From assembly GCA_016787805.1 (NCBI GenBank), contig JAEUTY010000038.1:62001-126000 (forward strand): a stretch of 64,000 nucleotides of DNA. Direction: 5' to 3'. The translations under genes were made by a program, and so were the position numbers. This DNA comes from Flavobacterium sp. GTDB taxonomy: Bacteria; Bacteroidota; Bacteroidia; Flavobacteriales; Flavobacteriaceae. Of the stretch, positions 1 to 9,823 are shown piece after piece. Below the pieces are notes generated by a model that was not told the origin of the DNA, made no database searches, and saw nothing but the letters and a program-made list of their open reading frames with translations. Every line of letters starts with the position of its first letter. Positions within the stretch are counted from its first letter, which is position 1.

Positions 1-2172
1 ATTAAAATCTCCTCCTAAAAGAATATTTCCATTGTTAAATAAAGAAACACTATATAAATCTTTAGAGCGCAAATAGTCATTTGGATTAAATGAAGTATCA
101 GTAGTTCCATCAGGGTTGAATCGAACAAGATTGCTTAAGGGATTTCCAACAAAATAACTAGTATATCCAACTGTAATTATTTTACCATCAGGTTGAATTG
201 TAAAATCATTAATGTAATCAGTTGTAAAACCAGTAGTAAAGCTTGTGTCTAGACTTCCGTTTGGGTTCAATCGAGCAATTCCCCATACACTTTGAGAATC
301 AAAAGACCCAATATGTCCAGCTGCTACAATTTTGTTGTCTGGTTGAAGCATAATTTTTTCAATAAAAAAGTTGAACCCGTCACCCGTATTAAAACTAGAA
401 TCAACACTTCCGTTTGGCATTAATCGCATTAAATGGTTGTGAGGCTCATTTCTATAAACAAAGAAATTACCACCAATAAGTATTTTATCATCGGGTTGTA
501 TCACTATTGATGCAACATTCAAAGCAAAACCTTCTGTGCCAAACCCTGTACCTTTATCAAAGGTATAATCTCTTGTTCCATTGGAATTTAAACGCATAAG
601 GTAGGGATCAAGAAGATTGTTGATGTAAGTAAAACTACCTCCAACCATTATTTTTCCGTCAGGTTGAGCAGCAAGAGCATGTATCATTCCGTTATTGATA
701 TACGGAGGATTGAATGATGTGTCAACACTTCCGTCTGTATTTACACGAATTAAATTTGAATAAGTAGTTCCATTGACATTTATAGCAAAAGATCCACCCA
801 CAAGAATTTGTTCGTTAGGAAGTACTAAAATAGATTTAATTAAACCATGAATATATCCCAAACCATTATTAAAAATGAAAGTATTGTCCTTTGTTCCATC
901 GGAATTAAATTGAACGACTATATTCGTTTCTTCTTGGTATTCTGAAAATTGACCAGCAACTAGATATTTCCCGTTGGGTCTTGATTGAGTATCATAAATT
1001 CTGGAATTGAAACCTGTACCATAGGAAAGAGATACATCTTGATTGCCATTTGATAAAATTCTATAAATTTTTCTAATACCACCAACAATGATGTTGTCAT
1101 CGTAGCCGACAGCAATTGAATACAGATAATTATTGTTGGTTGTAAAATTACAGTTTGCATCAATAGAACCGTCAGAGTTAAGTTTTACAAAGCCAAATTT
1201 TGGGCTCTCATTGTAGCTAGTAAAAGTTCCAATTATTATCAAACTTCCGTTAGAATCAATTTCGATTTTCTGTGGTAACTGAGGATCAAGAGAACTGGTT
1301 CCATTAGGAAAACTTGTGCCAGTGTTAAATGAACTATCTAAATCACCATTGGGTAATAATCGCGCTAATTTTTTTTGATTTATTCCTTTGTATAATCCGA
1401 AACTTCCACAAACGACTACTTTTCCATCGGGTTGAATTACCGCATCATTGATGTCGCTGTCAAAACCTATACCAATCGAAAAACTGTCGTCTTTGGAACC
1501 GTCTTCATTTAAACGAATAATTCGATTTCGGCTCAATCCGTTAAAAGTTGTGAATCGGCCTACAACGATAAGTTTTCCATCTGATTGAGCAAGTATTTTT
1601 GTGATACCATAATTAAAACCAGTTCCAATTTCAAAACTGTTGTCTACACTACCATCTGAATTGATGCGTAAAATTTTATTGGAACCATAACCGTCAATGA
1701 TTATTTTACCATTTGGAAGAATTAAAATATTTTGAACAGAAGAGCCAAAATAAAGGTTTGATAATCCCAAAAATCCATTTTCAAGACTTCCGTCAGGATT
1801 TAACCGAATAATGCTGTGTACTGGAATAGTTTGATAGGTTGAAAAAGTACCACCAACTAATATTTTCCCATCCGTTTGAAGAGTAACGGTGTATGTTCCA
1901 TAATTTGAACCATTCAAGCCTATTCCGACTAAAAAAGAAGTATCTATTGAACCGTCAACATTTAATCTTACAATGTGGTTACATAAGTTTCCTCTATATT
2001 CTGTAAACCAACCAACATAGATTGATTTACCGTCTGGCTGAATCGCAATATCAGTTACTTTGTCATTAAATCCAGGATAAGGACCATAGGTTTGCACTAC
2101 GTCCATAGGATCTTGTGCTTGAGATAAGATTGTGCACAATAGAGCAAGAAAACAATAAATTTTATTTAGCAT
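1..2172 (-). CDS. Secreted delta-60 repeat protein (C-terminus outside window)
   Basis: The reading frame is open from an ATG at 2172 to the window edge, so 724 codons are present and the stop is missing. A signal peptide covers about residues 1-20 and ends in SQAQDP. The rest is about 14 imperfect repeats of roughly 50 residues built around QPDGKILVGG-type strands followed by RLNxDGSxDxSF. This is the delta-60 repeat found in exported Bacteroidota and delta-proteobacterial proteins, probably a beta-propeller. Its role is unknown; a surface or secreted protein is the safe inference. In this phylum such proteins often end in a T9SS sorting domain, which would lie beyond the left edge. It is transcribed in the same direction as the M4 protease behind it, 69 bases away, and the two may or may not share a transcript. 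Confidence 0.85.
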   Translation of the reverse strand, partial: MLNKIYCFLALLCTILSQAQDPMDVVQTYGPYPGFNDKVTDIAIQPDGKSIYVGWFTEYRGNLCNHIVRLNVDGSIDTSFLVGIGLNGSNYGTYTVTLQTDGKILVGGTFSTYQTIPVHSIIRLNPDGSLENGFLGLSNLYFGSSVQNILILPNGKIIIDGYGSNKILRINSDGSVDNSFEIGTGFNYGITKILAQSDGKLIVVGRFTTFNGLSRNRIIRLNEDGSKDDSFSIGIGFDSDINDAVIQPDGKVVVCGSFGLYKGINQKKLARLLPNGDLDSSFNTGTSFPNGTSSLDPQLPQKIEIDSNGSLIIIGTFTSYNESPKFGFVKLNSDGSIDANCNFTTNNNYLYSIAVGYDDNIIVGGIRKIYRILSNGNQDVSLSYGTGFNSRIYDTQSRPNGKYLVAGQFSEYQEETNIVVQFNSDGTKDNTFIFNNGLGYIHGLIKSILVLPNEQILVGGSFAINVNGTTYSNLIRVNTDGSVDTSFNPPYINNGMIHALAAQPDGKIMVGGSFTYINNLLDPYLMRLNSNGTRDYTFDKGTGFGTEGFALNVASIVIQPDDKILIGGNFFVYRNEPHNHLMRLMPNGSVDSSFNTGDGFNFFIEKIMLQPDNKIVAAGHIGSFDSQSVWGIARLNPNGSLDTSFTTGFTTDYINDFTIQPDGKIITVGYTSYFVGNPLSNLVRFNPDGTTDTSFNPNDYLRSKDLYSVSLFNNGNILLGGDFN

Positions 2173-2241
2173 ATTTTCAAAGCTAAGAAATAAATCTAGT
2201 TAAAGATATAAAAATTATATGATTTTTAGATTGTCTTTTTC

Positions 2242-5200
2242 TTAAGGTTGAATTTCAAATATAAAAAGATTAGCATTGGTCTCCCAAATAGAAAAATCAG
2301 CACCATCTACATTTCCATCTCCATTTAAATCGGTGATGTAATCACCAAAAGCGAAAGCATTAGAATCGGATTCCCAAATTGAGAAGTCAGCGCCATCAAT
2401 ATTTCCATCTTGATTAATATCGCCGTTGTAACAAGCCCAAACACCAGGTTCTATTTGAGTCATATTGTTGCCATATGCTTTAGAAGGAGCGTTGGTAAAG
2501 TCATAAATTGGTGTTGAACTACTAATGGATATAGGAGAAGCACTCCAAGTTTTTATTCCGTTGCGCGGTTTTACGGTTAAATAATACAAACCATTTATTG
2601 ATGAATTAAAAGTTGCCGAAGCTGTACCGTTGGTTTTTAAGATTGTACTGGTTGTTGCAACGGGAGTTAAAGTAGTCGGATCAATTAATTCTAATGTAAT
2701 AGTTTCAACATCCGTTGTGTTTGTAGTCATTCCTTGATTGTATTTTACTGGTCGCATAGTATGGGTTGCTGTATCGTAAAAACCTTCAATATTTAATTTT
2801 GCTGTAATTAATGTATTGGGTGAAGTAATAACAATAGTGTAATCTTCTACTTGACCATAATCAAAAGTTAAACAAGGCGTTGGAAGAGCGTTGTATCGCA
2901 TAGAAACCCTCATTCTTGTTGGACCAGGTGTAGCCGTTAGTGGAATAGTAAAAACGCCAGTAACAGGTGTAGTTGTTGTAGCAGTTCGAGTATAAACGGT
3001 TTCGCCAGCATCATTAAAATCATAGTCAGCATTGTAATCGATAAAGACAGCATATGCTTCAGGATAAACAGTTCCTGTCCATGTTGGTGTTATAATAATG
3101 GTTTGCGAGCTACCAAGTAATGCATTAGTTGATAGGGATGTAAAATCGGTATAGCCAGTTCCTCCGGTTGAAGTATTATCAATGCTTCCTATTTGAACCC
3201 TTCCAATTCGTTCATCAACCACACTATTTCCTTGCGAATTGCAGTAGCTTGGTGGTTGCACTAAAGTTGTTATTGAAACAGCATTACTTAATCCAGATAA
3301 GTTTCCAGCAGCATCTCGGGCTTTTACTGTAAATGTGTATGAAGTTGTACTCATCAATCCGGTAACGGTAAAACTTGTGCCTGTTGGAGTTCCAACCAAA
3401 TTCAATCCATTGTACACATTGTAGCCAGTTACTCCTATGTTGTCTGTAGACGCTGACCAAGTTAAGTTGGTTGAATTATAAGTTGTTCCCGATGTAACTA
3501 AGTTCAATGGAGTGGAAGGCGATTGCGTATCCGTTCCTGTAAAGGTATAGGCAGCACCAATTCCTACAGCATAAAACGCATTAGTTGTAGCAATCACTTC
3601 GGGAGTATTAGCACCATAAATATCGATAGCTGATTGTATACCGAAGGTTCTAGCATTGGCATAAGTTGAATTGGCAGATAAATATACCGATTCCAATCGA
3701 TAGGCAATTTTGGCTGCTTTGTCAATAGAAATTCCTGTTACATTGTACACACTTCCAATATCATTTGTTCCTGATTTTCCTTCTGATAAAATATAAAACC
3801 AATGGTTTAACACACCACTGTTGGTGTGCACACCGCAATAATCATTAGCTTGTGTGGGTGTACAATTCGGATTTATCCAAAAAGTACCGCCATAAGTGTC
3901 GGGTTGGTTTAATGATTTTGGGTCACTCATTGAGCGTAACGCTAATCTACCAGCACGTCTTTCAATGTCTTCTCCTAACAACCAAGTTGATTTAGTGGGA
4001 GCCGCAAAGTATTCAACACAGGCTCCCCAAATATCTGAAAACCCTTCGTTCATAGCGCCAGATTCTTTTTGATACGCTAAGTCTGCGGTTGAAGTACATA
4101 CTGCATGTCCAATTTCATGTCCGGCAACATCCAAGGCAGATAATGCATCAAAAACGGTTCCGCTACCATCACCATAAGTCATCACTGCGCCATTCCAAAA
4201 CGCATTATTGTAGGCATTGCTATAATGTACGTAACTACTAATAGTGGCTCCCAAGTTATTATAACTGTTTCTTCCGTGTGTTGACAAAAAGTAATCATAG
4301 GCTTTTTCAGCGCCCCAATGTGCGTCTAATGCAGCGTTGTCTTTATTGGCATTGTTGAATTCTGCAGCTGTCCAATTGTTATCTACATCTGTAAAGTTAG
4401 TTGCTGTGGCATAATTAGTTCCTTTGTTAAGATTCAAAGTTTCTATTCCATAACCTCTTGAAGTGTCTAACAAAATATAAGAAGCACCATTAAGTGAGGT
4501 TTCGATAGTTTGTGTACCAGAGTAACGTGTTGCAGCATTGGCTGATACCATATTGGTGAATGCTTTTGTGAATGCACCATTTGTTGGGAGTTCATCGCAT
4601 TGGTGCGTAGATCCATGTGCGTGTTCGCCTATATGTTTGATAGTTGCGTTGTAAAACAAAACTTCTCCTGTCACGGCATCAATATAAACATCACCACGAC
4701 TTAAAGGTTTAGTAGCGTAAATGTCAAATTTGTATGCCAAACGTACTTTATCTGAAGTTCTTTCCGTGTTTATTTCGTTCATAGATGGTAAAAAAACCAA
4801 TTCGCCTTGAGGTTGTTGGTAGTTCATAATAGTAGCTTCTGTAGGGTTTTCCCACAAATATTGTGTGGCGCCAACTTGGGCCAATGCTTTAGTAAAAGCG
4901 GTTTGACTTGAAATTGATGGAACAGCAACAACATTGTCCATTTTATAGCTTTCGCCATTCATAGAAACTAGTTTTCCATTTTTGGAATGCAGGGTGTAAG
5001 TAGCAAATTGAACTTTAATTCCGTTGTAAGTCAATTGGTATTTATCGTGAGTAAAACCTAAAGCATCGGTTTCTGATTTGAGTAAAATGAAAGATTGGTT
5101 TTCATTTAAGTTTAATTGTTCATTAAAAACCTCCAAAAAACGATTTTTTGAAATAGAAGCTTCTTCCGAGAACACAATAAAATTAGGTAATCCGTTGTTG

Positions 5201-5304
5201 TTGAAGGTTTTTTGTTTGACATCTTTATCTTGTGCAAAAATGCTTAGTGAAGTTAAAAATATAAAGATGAAACACTTTAGTTTATTGTAATATTGGTTTT
5301 TCAT
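2242..5304 (-). CDS. Secreted M4 (thermolysin-like) metalloprotease with FN3, GEVED and dockerin-like domains
   Basis: The 1020-residue protein has a signal peptide (about residues 1-24) and an FTP/PepSY-type inhibitory propeptide up to about residue 230. The M4 catalytic domain has the zinc motif HEIGH (H396, E397, H400), a third ligand E420 in GAMNEGFSD, and the catalytic-His segment GVHTNSG. After the catalytic domain come a fibronectin type III domain (about 640-720) and a GEVED domain (about 725-860). The tail carries two near-identical EF-hand-like repeats (DxNxDGNxDGADFSIWE), as in dockerin type I. It should be a secreted zinc endopeptidase activated by propeptide removal. No T9SS type A or B sorting domain is visible, so how it leaves the cell is unclear. 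A good intrinsic terminator of the upstream scoAB unit separates it from that unit. Confidence 0.93.
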   Translation of the reverse strand: MKNQYYNKLKCFIFIFLTSLSIFAQDKDVKQKTFNNNGLPNFIVFSEEASISKNRFLEVFNEQLNLNENQSFILLKSETDALGFTHDKYQLTYNGIKVQFATYTLHSKNGKLVSMNGESYKMDNVVAVPSISSQTAFTKALAQVGATQYLWENPTEATIMNYQQPQGELVFLPSMNEINTERTSDKVRLAYKFDIYATKPLSRGDVYIDAVTGEVLFYNATIKHIGEHAHGSTHQCDELPTNGAFTKAFTNMVSANAATRYSGTQTIETSLNGASYILLDTSRGYGIETLNLNKGTNYATATNFTDVDNNWTAAEFNNANKDNAALDAHWGAEKAYDYFLSTHGRNSYNNLGATISSYVHYSNAYNNAFWNGAVMTYGDGSGTVFDALSALDVAGHEIGHAVCTSTADLAYQKESGAMNEGFSDIWGACVEYFAAPTKSTWLLGEDIERRAGRLALRSMSDPKSLNQPDTYGGTFWINPNCTPTQANDYCGVHTNSGVLNHWFYILSEGKSGTNDIGSVYNVTGISIDKAAKIAYRLESVYLSANSTYANARTFGIQSAIDIYGANTPEVIATTNAFYAVGIGAAYTFTGTDTQSPSTPLNLVTSGTTYNSTNLTWSASTDNIGVTGYNVYNGLNLVGTPTGTSFTVTGLMSTTSYTFTVKARDAAGNLSGLSNAVSITTLVQPPSYCNSQGNSVVDERIGRVQIGSIDNTSTGGTGYTDFTSLSTNALLGSSQTIIITPTWTGTVYPEAYAVFIDYNADYDFNDAGETVYTRTATTTTPVTGVFTIPLTATPGPTRMRVSMRYNALPTPCLTFDYGQVEDYTIVITSPNTLITAKLNIEGFYDTATHTMRPVKYNQGMTTNTTDVETITLELIDPTTLTPVATTSTILKTNGTASATFNSSINGLYYLTVKPRNGIKTWSASPISISSSTPIYDFTNAPSKAYGNNMTQIEPGVWACYNGDINQDGNIDGADFSIWESDSNAFAFGDYITDLNGDGNVDGADFSIWETNANLFIFEIQP

Positions 5305-5390
5305 TTCGGATGAAAATTTGGTTAATGAGTTTACAATATTAACACAAAACCTCTAAAATTGTATTTAGATTATAAAAAAATCGATAAAAA

Positions 5391-5429
5391 AACCGAATTT
5401 AACTGGTTTATAATCAGTCGAATTCGGTT
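5391..5429 (-). terminator. Intrinsic terminator after scoB
   Basis: The 9-bp arms AACCGAATT and AATTCGGTT pair perfectly, and ACTG/CAGT pairing inside the loop lengthens the hairpin. On the minus strand the hairpin is followed by a run of seven T. It lies about 20 bases past the scoB stop. Confidence 0.75.
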
Positions 5430-5450
5430 GAAATAGTGTATGGAGTTGAT

Positions 5451-6104
5451 CTAAATCTCCATTTCCGGAATTTCACCTTCAATGATTAAGTTGGCTTCAG
5501 TTGATGCTATAATGTGTTCTACAGAAACTCCAGGAGCACGTTCGAGTAATTTGAAACCTTTGGGCGTGATTTCTAAAACAGCCAATTCGGTTACTACTTT
5601 TTTCACGCAACCAACGCCTGTTAGTGGTAATGTACAACGTTTTAATATTTTACTTTCGCCTGCTTTGTTCACATGCATCATGGCTACAATAATGTTTTCG
5701 GCAGAAGCTACTAAATCCATTGCGCCGCCCATACCTTTGACCATTTTACCTGGAATTTTCCAGTTGGCAATGTCACCATTTTCGGCTACTTCCATCGCGC
5801 CAAGAATGGTTAAATCAACGTGTTGTCCACGAATCATACCGAAACTAAAACCTGAGTCGAAGAAACTTGCGCCTGGTAATGTTGTAATAGTTTGTTTTCC
5901 GGCATTGATTAAATCGGCATCTTCTTCGCCTTCAAAGGGAAACGGACCCATTCCGAGTACGCCGTTTTCGCTCTGAAATTCAACCGAAATATCCGTGCGA
6001 ACATAATTGGCTACCAAAGTAGGAATACCGATCCCTAAATTTACATAATAGCCGTCTTTGACTTCTTTGGCTATTCGTTTTGCTATATCGTTTTTGTCTA
6101 ACAT
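5451..6104 (-). CDS. scoB: 3-oxoacid CoA-transferase, subunit B
   Basis: This is the 217-residue beta subunit of the family I CoA-transferase that moves CoA between succinyl-CoA and acetoacetate (ketone body and short-chain acid use). The catalytic glutamate is E46 in the SENG motif (QSENGVLGMGP). Glycine-rich stretches typical of the family (NLGIGIP near residue 22, GKMVKGMGGAMDL near 120) are intact, and the length is normal. It lies downstream of subunit A with a 72-base spacer. That is unusually long for this pair and is filled with an 8-bp microrepeat. Family members also act on acetate or butyrate, so the exact substrates are inferred. A strong terminator follows. Confidence 0.93.
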   Translation of the reverse strand: MLDKNDIAKRIAKEVKDGYYVNLGIGIPTLVANYVRTDISVEFQSENGVLGMGPFPFEGEEDADLINAGKQTITTLPGASFFDSGFSFGMIRGQHVDLTILGAMEVAENGDIANWKIPGKMVKGMGGAMDLVASAENIIVAMMHVNKAGESKILKRCTLPLTGVGCVKKVVTELAVLEITPKGFKLLERAPGVSVEHIIASTEANLIIEGEIPEMEI

Positions 6105-6110
6105 AGTGAT

Positions 6111-6142
6111 TTGTCAATTTGTCGATTTGTCAATTTGTCAAT
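6111..6142. repeat. 8-bp tandem microrepeat between scoA and scoB
   Basis: Four tandem copies of TTGTC(A/G)AT fill the spacer just upstream of scoB. The motif TTGTCACATT then occurs twice (near 6150 and 6173), and the second copy overlaps the scoA stop codon. The last residues of ScoA are therefore encoded by repeat-like sequence. This looks like small-scale slippage or expansion. Confidence 0.7.
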
Positions 6143-6176
6143 GCGGTAATTGTCACATTTTCGAATTGACGCATTG

Positions 6177-6881
6177 TCACATTATATTTTGTCTAACTGT
6201 TCTTTGCTCAATTCGTTTTTCAAACTTTTCACCTTGGAAAATACGCTGAATTAAAATACCTGGAATGTGAATTTGATTTGGGTCTAATGAACCAACAGGA
6301 AGTAGTTCTTCTACTTCAGCAATGGTAATTTTTCCAGCGCCACACATACACGGATTGAAATTGCGGGCCGTTCCTTTGAAAATTAAATTGCCAGCTTCGT
6401 CACCTTTCCATGCTTTTACTATAGAAAAATCAGCTTTGAAGGCATGTTCCATCACGTGCATTTTTCCGTTGAATTCGCGCACTTCTTTGCCTTCGGCGAC
6501 TTCGGTTCCGTAACCAGCAGGAGTGAAAAAGGCTGGAATTCCGGCTTGAGCAGCACGGCAACGTTCGGCCAAAGTGCCTTGTGGAATGAGTTCAACCTCC
6601 AATTCGCCCGACAACATTTGACGTTCAAATTCGGCGTTTTCTCCAACGTACGAAGAAATCATTTTTTTGATTTGTTTTTGTTGCAAAAGCAATCCTAAAC
6701 CAAAATCGTCTACTCCTGCATTGTTTGAAATACAAGTTAAGTTTTTGGTTCCTTTTTTTACTAATTCGGCGATGGAATTTTCGGGAATTCCACACAATCC
6801 AAAACCACCGAGCATAATGGTCATGTGGTCTTCAATGCCTTGAAGCGCTTCTTGTACCGAGTTTACTTTTTTGTTGATCAT
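6177..6881 (-). CDS. scoA: 3-oxoacid CoA-transferase, subunit A
   Basis: This is the 234-residue alpha subunit that pairs with the downstream ScoB. The family's N-terminal pattern is present: MINKKVNS followed by the [10 protein letters not shown] glycine-rich loop near residue 25. Also present are [12 protein letters not shown] near 53 and YVGEN near 78, which are standard for subunit A. Its C-terminus (about seven residues) runs into the microrepeat region and is probably dispensable. The start ATG at 6881 is well placed. Together the two subunits form the heterotetrameric transferase in the cytoplasm. The upstream neighbour, PBP1A, is separated by an interspersed repeat element and is probably a different transcript. 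Confidence 0.93.
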   Translation of the reverse strand: MINKKVNSVQEALQGIEDHMTIMLGGFGLCGIPENSIAELVKKGTKNLTCISNNAGVDDFGLGLLLQQKQIKKMISSYVGENAEFERQMLSGELEVELIPQGTLAERCRAAQAGIPAFFTPAGYGTEVAEGKEVREFNGKMHVMEHAFKADFSIVKAWKGDEAGNLIFKGTARNFNPCMCGAGKITIAEVEELLPVGSLDPNQIHIPGILIQRIFQGEKFEKRIEQRTVRQNIM

Positions 6882-6921
6882 TGTATTGTACTAGTTTTTT
6901 CTACTAATGTTCTTTTGTATT

Positions 6922-7028
6922 TAGTGCCCTAGCCCCGATAGTAGCAATTATCCTTTTTTGTTAATTTAACTGTTGTGAGAAAGCATCGTTTCTGACAAAA
7001 AAGATAATGCGAATAGCGGGATTAGCTC
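6922..7028. repeat. Interspersed palindromic repeat (type 1, forward copy)
   Basis: The element fills the gap between PBP1A and scoA. It begins TGCCCTAGCCCCGATAG and ends GCGGGATTAGCTCC. Its arms (GCAATTATCC-TTTTTTGT against ACAAAAAAGATAATGC) form a long imperfect hairpin. A second copy lies at 42733-42812 in the opposite orientation, sharing the CCCTAGCCC end, the AGC-rich step and the ATCCTTTT/AAAAGAT arms. From memory, this sequence type is common between genes in Flavobacterium genomes. Confidence 0.65.
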
Positions 7029-9335
7029 CTAAAAAAATTCATCTGTATCGGACTTGACTGCTGTCGAATCGTGTGATTTTCGTTTGATGTAATTGGACGA
7101 GCCACAATCAACTTTAATGACCGATTCTTCGGGTTCTTCAAATGATTCTTTGGAAATATTGAGCTCGGAATCGGCGTAACATTTTTTCATGAATAATCCC
7201 CAAACGGGTAATGCCATGGCAGCACCTTGACCGTAAGTGATGCTTCTGAAACGTGCGGAACGATCTTCGCAACCCACCCAAATACCAGTGGCCAAATTAG
7301 GCACCATTCCGATGAACCAACCGTCGGATTGATTTTGCGTAGTTCCTGTTTTTCCGGCGATGTCATTTTCAAATCCATACGGAAAACCGGTCATACGATT
7401 GTAACCTGAACCACCACCAGTATATCGTAAACGTTGACCTGAACCTTCTTCGGTAACGCCTTCCATCAGTTTGATTACAGCAAAAGCGATATCGCGACTC
7501 AACACATCACGTGCTTCAGAAACTGGTTCGTAAATTACGACACCGTTTTTGTCTTCGATTTTAGAAATAAATTGGGGTTTGATGTATACGCCTTGATTGG
7601 CAAAAGCGCTGTAAGCACCCACCATTTGTTCGACTGTAATTTCAACCGCACCAAGAGCAATAGCAGGTTGTGCCGGAATGTCAGCCGTTACGCCTAATTT
7701 TTTGGTCATTTCAACAACGGCTTCTGGACCAGTTTTGTCAATTAATTTGGCTGAAATAGTATTGATCGAATGGGCTAAAGCTTTTTTCAACGTGACCATT
7801 CCGCGGTATTTCCCGTCGGAGTTACGTGGTTCCCAGTTGTTGGTTAAGTTGTGTCTTCCACGGCGCATCATGAATGGACCGTCAATCATTTGATCGCACG
7901 GAGACATTCCGAGTTGTTCTATGGCAGTGGCGTAAACGAATGGTTTGAAAGTCGAACCCACTTGACGCGCACCTTGACCCACATGATCGTATTGGAAATA
8001 TTTGTAATTGATGCCACCAACCCACGCTTTTACATGTCCAGTTTGAGGCTCCATTGACATTAATCCAGCTTGAAGGAACGATTTATAGTAACGTATCGAG
8101 TCAATAGGTTTCATAATCGTATCGCGTTCACCTTCCCAAGTGAAGACTCTCATTTTGGTTTTTACGCTAAATGATTGTACGATTTCTTCGTCTGATTTGC
8201 CCAATTCTTTCATTACACGCCAACGTTCGGAGTTTTTCATGGCTTGTTTTAAAATGCGTTGGGTTTCTGCAGGAGTAATTTTCAAGAAGGGCGCATTTGA
8301 ATTGCCTCTTTGTTGAATAAAAAATTCCTCTTGCATATTTTTCATGTGCGCTTTTACGGCTTCTTCTGCGTATTGTTGTATTTTGGAATCGATAGTAGTG
8401 TAAATTTTCAATCCATCACTGTAAATGTCGTATTCGTCGCCGTTGGGTTTTTTGTTTTCTTTGGCCCAAGCTTTCATGTAATCACGTAAGTACTCGCGGA
8501 AGTAAGTAGCTTCACCTTCGCGGTGGCTTTCTGGATGGAAATCGAGTTTGATGGGTTTGCTCATCAAGCGTTCTTTGGCAGCAGGATCTAAGAATTTGTT
8601 GCGCACCATTTGTCCTAAAACAGTATTTCTTCGATCTAAAACTAATTGTTTTCTTGATTCTTTTACTGGATTGTAAAGAGCAGGATTTTTTAACATTCCC
8701 ACTAAAACTGCGCATTCTTCAATAGTTAAGTCTTTGGGTTGTTTTCCAAAGTAAATTTTAGAAGCCGAACCAATTCCGACTGCGCCATTGACAAAATCTA
8801 CTTGATTTAAATATAAGGCAATGATTTCGCTTTTGGTATATTGACGTTCCAATTTGATAGCGATAATCCATTCTTTGGTTTTTTGAATTACCCTCAGAAT
8901 AATGTTTTTTGATCCTTCACCGTGGAACAGCAATTTGGCCAATTGTTGGGTAATGGTACTGGCTCCTCCATCTTTTCCAAGTTTTAATGCAGCACCAAAA
9001 GTACGACGAGCATCGATACCAGAATGTTCGTAAAATCGTTCGTCTTCGGTTGAAACTAGAGCGTCTACCAAATGTTTGGGTAAGTCTTTGTATTTGACAG
9101 CTGATCGGTTTTCATTGTAGAATTTACCTAATGTAACACCGTCAAATGAGATGATTTCAGTAGCTAAGTTCGAATCTGGATTTTCTAATTGTTCAAACGA
9201 AGGCATTTTTCCGAAAACGCCCCAAGATGCCAATAAAAAATACAGAAAAATACTTGCCATTCCGTATAAAAAGAACTTCCAAAATTTTCTTTGGTAGTAC
9301 TTGATGTCTTTGACTTTTGAATTAGTTTCTGCCAT
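7029..9335 (-). CDS. Class A penicillin-binding protein (PBP1A-type), bifunctional peptidoglycan synthase
   Basis: This 768-residue inner-membrane protein polymerises glycan strands and cross-links peptides in the periplasm. It has a single N-terminal membrane helix (about residues 20-40). The GT51 glycosyltransferase domain contains STEDERFYEHSG (catalytic Glu near 97) and GGASTITQQLAK near 130. The transpeptidase domain has the nucleophile S461 in GSTFKPF, the SxN motif in HSINTISAK, and KTG at 662-664. All catalytic residues are present and the length is normal. It starts 2 bases after the gldH stop, so it belongs to the ricT-gldH-PBP unit. This links envelope growth to a gliding lipoprotein by position only. 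Confidence 0.95.
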   Translation of the reverse strand: MAETNSKVKDIKYYQRKFWKFFLYGMASIFLYFLLASWGVFGKMPSFEQLENPDSNLATEIISFDGVTLGKFYNENRSAVKYKDLPKHLVDALVSTEDERFYEHSGIDARRTFGAALKLGKDGGASTITQQLAKLLFHGEGSKNIILRVIQKTKEWIIAIKLERQYTKSEIIALYLNQVDFVNGAVGIGSASKIYFGKQPKDLTIEECAVLVGMLKNPALYNPVKESRKQLVLDRRNTVLGQMVRNKFLDPAAKERLMSKPIKLDFHPESHREGEATYFREYLRDYMKAWAKENKKPNGDEYDIYSDGLKIYTTIDSKIQQYAEEAVKAHMKNMQEEFFIQQRGNSNAPFLKITPAETQRILKQAMKNSERWRVMKELGKSDEEIVQSFSVKTKMRVFTWEGERDTIMKPIDSIRYYKSFLQAGLMSMEPQTGHVKAWVGGINYKYFQYDHVGQGARQVGSTFKPFVYATAIEQLGMSPCDQMIDGPFMMRRGRHNLTNNWEPRNSDGKYRGMVTLKKALAHSINTISAKLIDKTGPEAVVEMTKKLGVTADIPAQPAIALGAVEITVEQMVGAYSAFANQGVYIKPQFISKIEDKNGVVIYEPVSEARDVLSRDIAFAVIKLMEGVTEEGSGQRLRYTGGGSGYNRMTGFPYGFENDIAGKTGTTQNQSDGWFIGMVPNLATGIWVGCEDRSARFRSITYGQGAAMALPVWGLFMKKCYADSELNISKESFEEPEESVIKVDCGSSNYIKRKSHDSTAVKSDTDEFF

Positions 9336-9337
9336 GG

Positions 9338-9823
9338 TTATTGTTTTGATTCAATTCTGAAACCTACGTCGCTCACGCCTTTTAGATTTTGCAATCCGAC
9401 AATTTTGCCTGTTTGACGATTGGCGTGTTGTATTTTAATGGTGTAATCTCCTTTTAGGTTGAAGGATGCATTTTCTTTGTAAATCAATTTACTCAATTTC
9501 ACATCCGAAAAACCTTCTCCCATAAGCGTTCCGTCGGGATTCGCCATTTGGTATTCTAAGGTATCAACTAGTACTTTTTTGTTGGGTTGTTCCATAGAAA
9601 CAATCAGAAAAATATTATTGTAAGGATAATCGTTGTTGTTGCGAATATTGACAAACAAATCGTATTTTTTGTTTTTATCCAATTGAGGCAATTTGAAACG
9701 CACAATACTGTCTTTGTGCCACGAATTATCAACGGATTTGTATTCGTCAAAAACACTTTTCTTGTCGCATGAAATGACAACAAGCGCTAAAAGCAAGAAT
9801 AAAATGTTATTTTTTATTTTCAT
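9338..9823 (-). CDS. gldH: Gliding motility lipoprotein GldH
   Basis: The 161-residue lipoprotein matches GldH of Flavobacterium gliding motility, one of the lipoproteins needed for T9SS function and surface movement. The signal peptide ends in the lipobox VISC, so the mature protein begins at a lipidated cysteine. Internal family features include FDEYKSVDNSWHKD and the GEGFSDVKLSK segment. I chose the ATG at 9823 because the upstream GTG at 9844 adds residues before a canonical Lys-rich signal-peptide start. The gene overlaps the 3' end of ricT by 17 bases and is followed directly by PBP1A. No regulatory signal is seen within the unit. Confidence 0.88.
   Translation of the reverse strand: MKIKNNILFLLLALVVISCDKKSVFDEYKSVDNSWHKDSIVRFKLPQLDKNKKYDLFVNIRNNNDYPYNNIFLIVSMEQPNKKVLVDTLEYQMANPDGTLMGEGFSDVKLSKLIYKENASFNLKGDYTIKIQHANRQTGKIVGLQNLKGVSDVGFRIESKQ

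Noticed and set aside
960-1163. A 67-codon ORF inside the delta-60 gene, on the same strand in another frame
   Set aside because: It is out of frame with the long open frame carrying the repeats and has no recognisable features.
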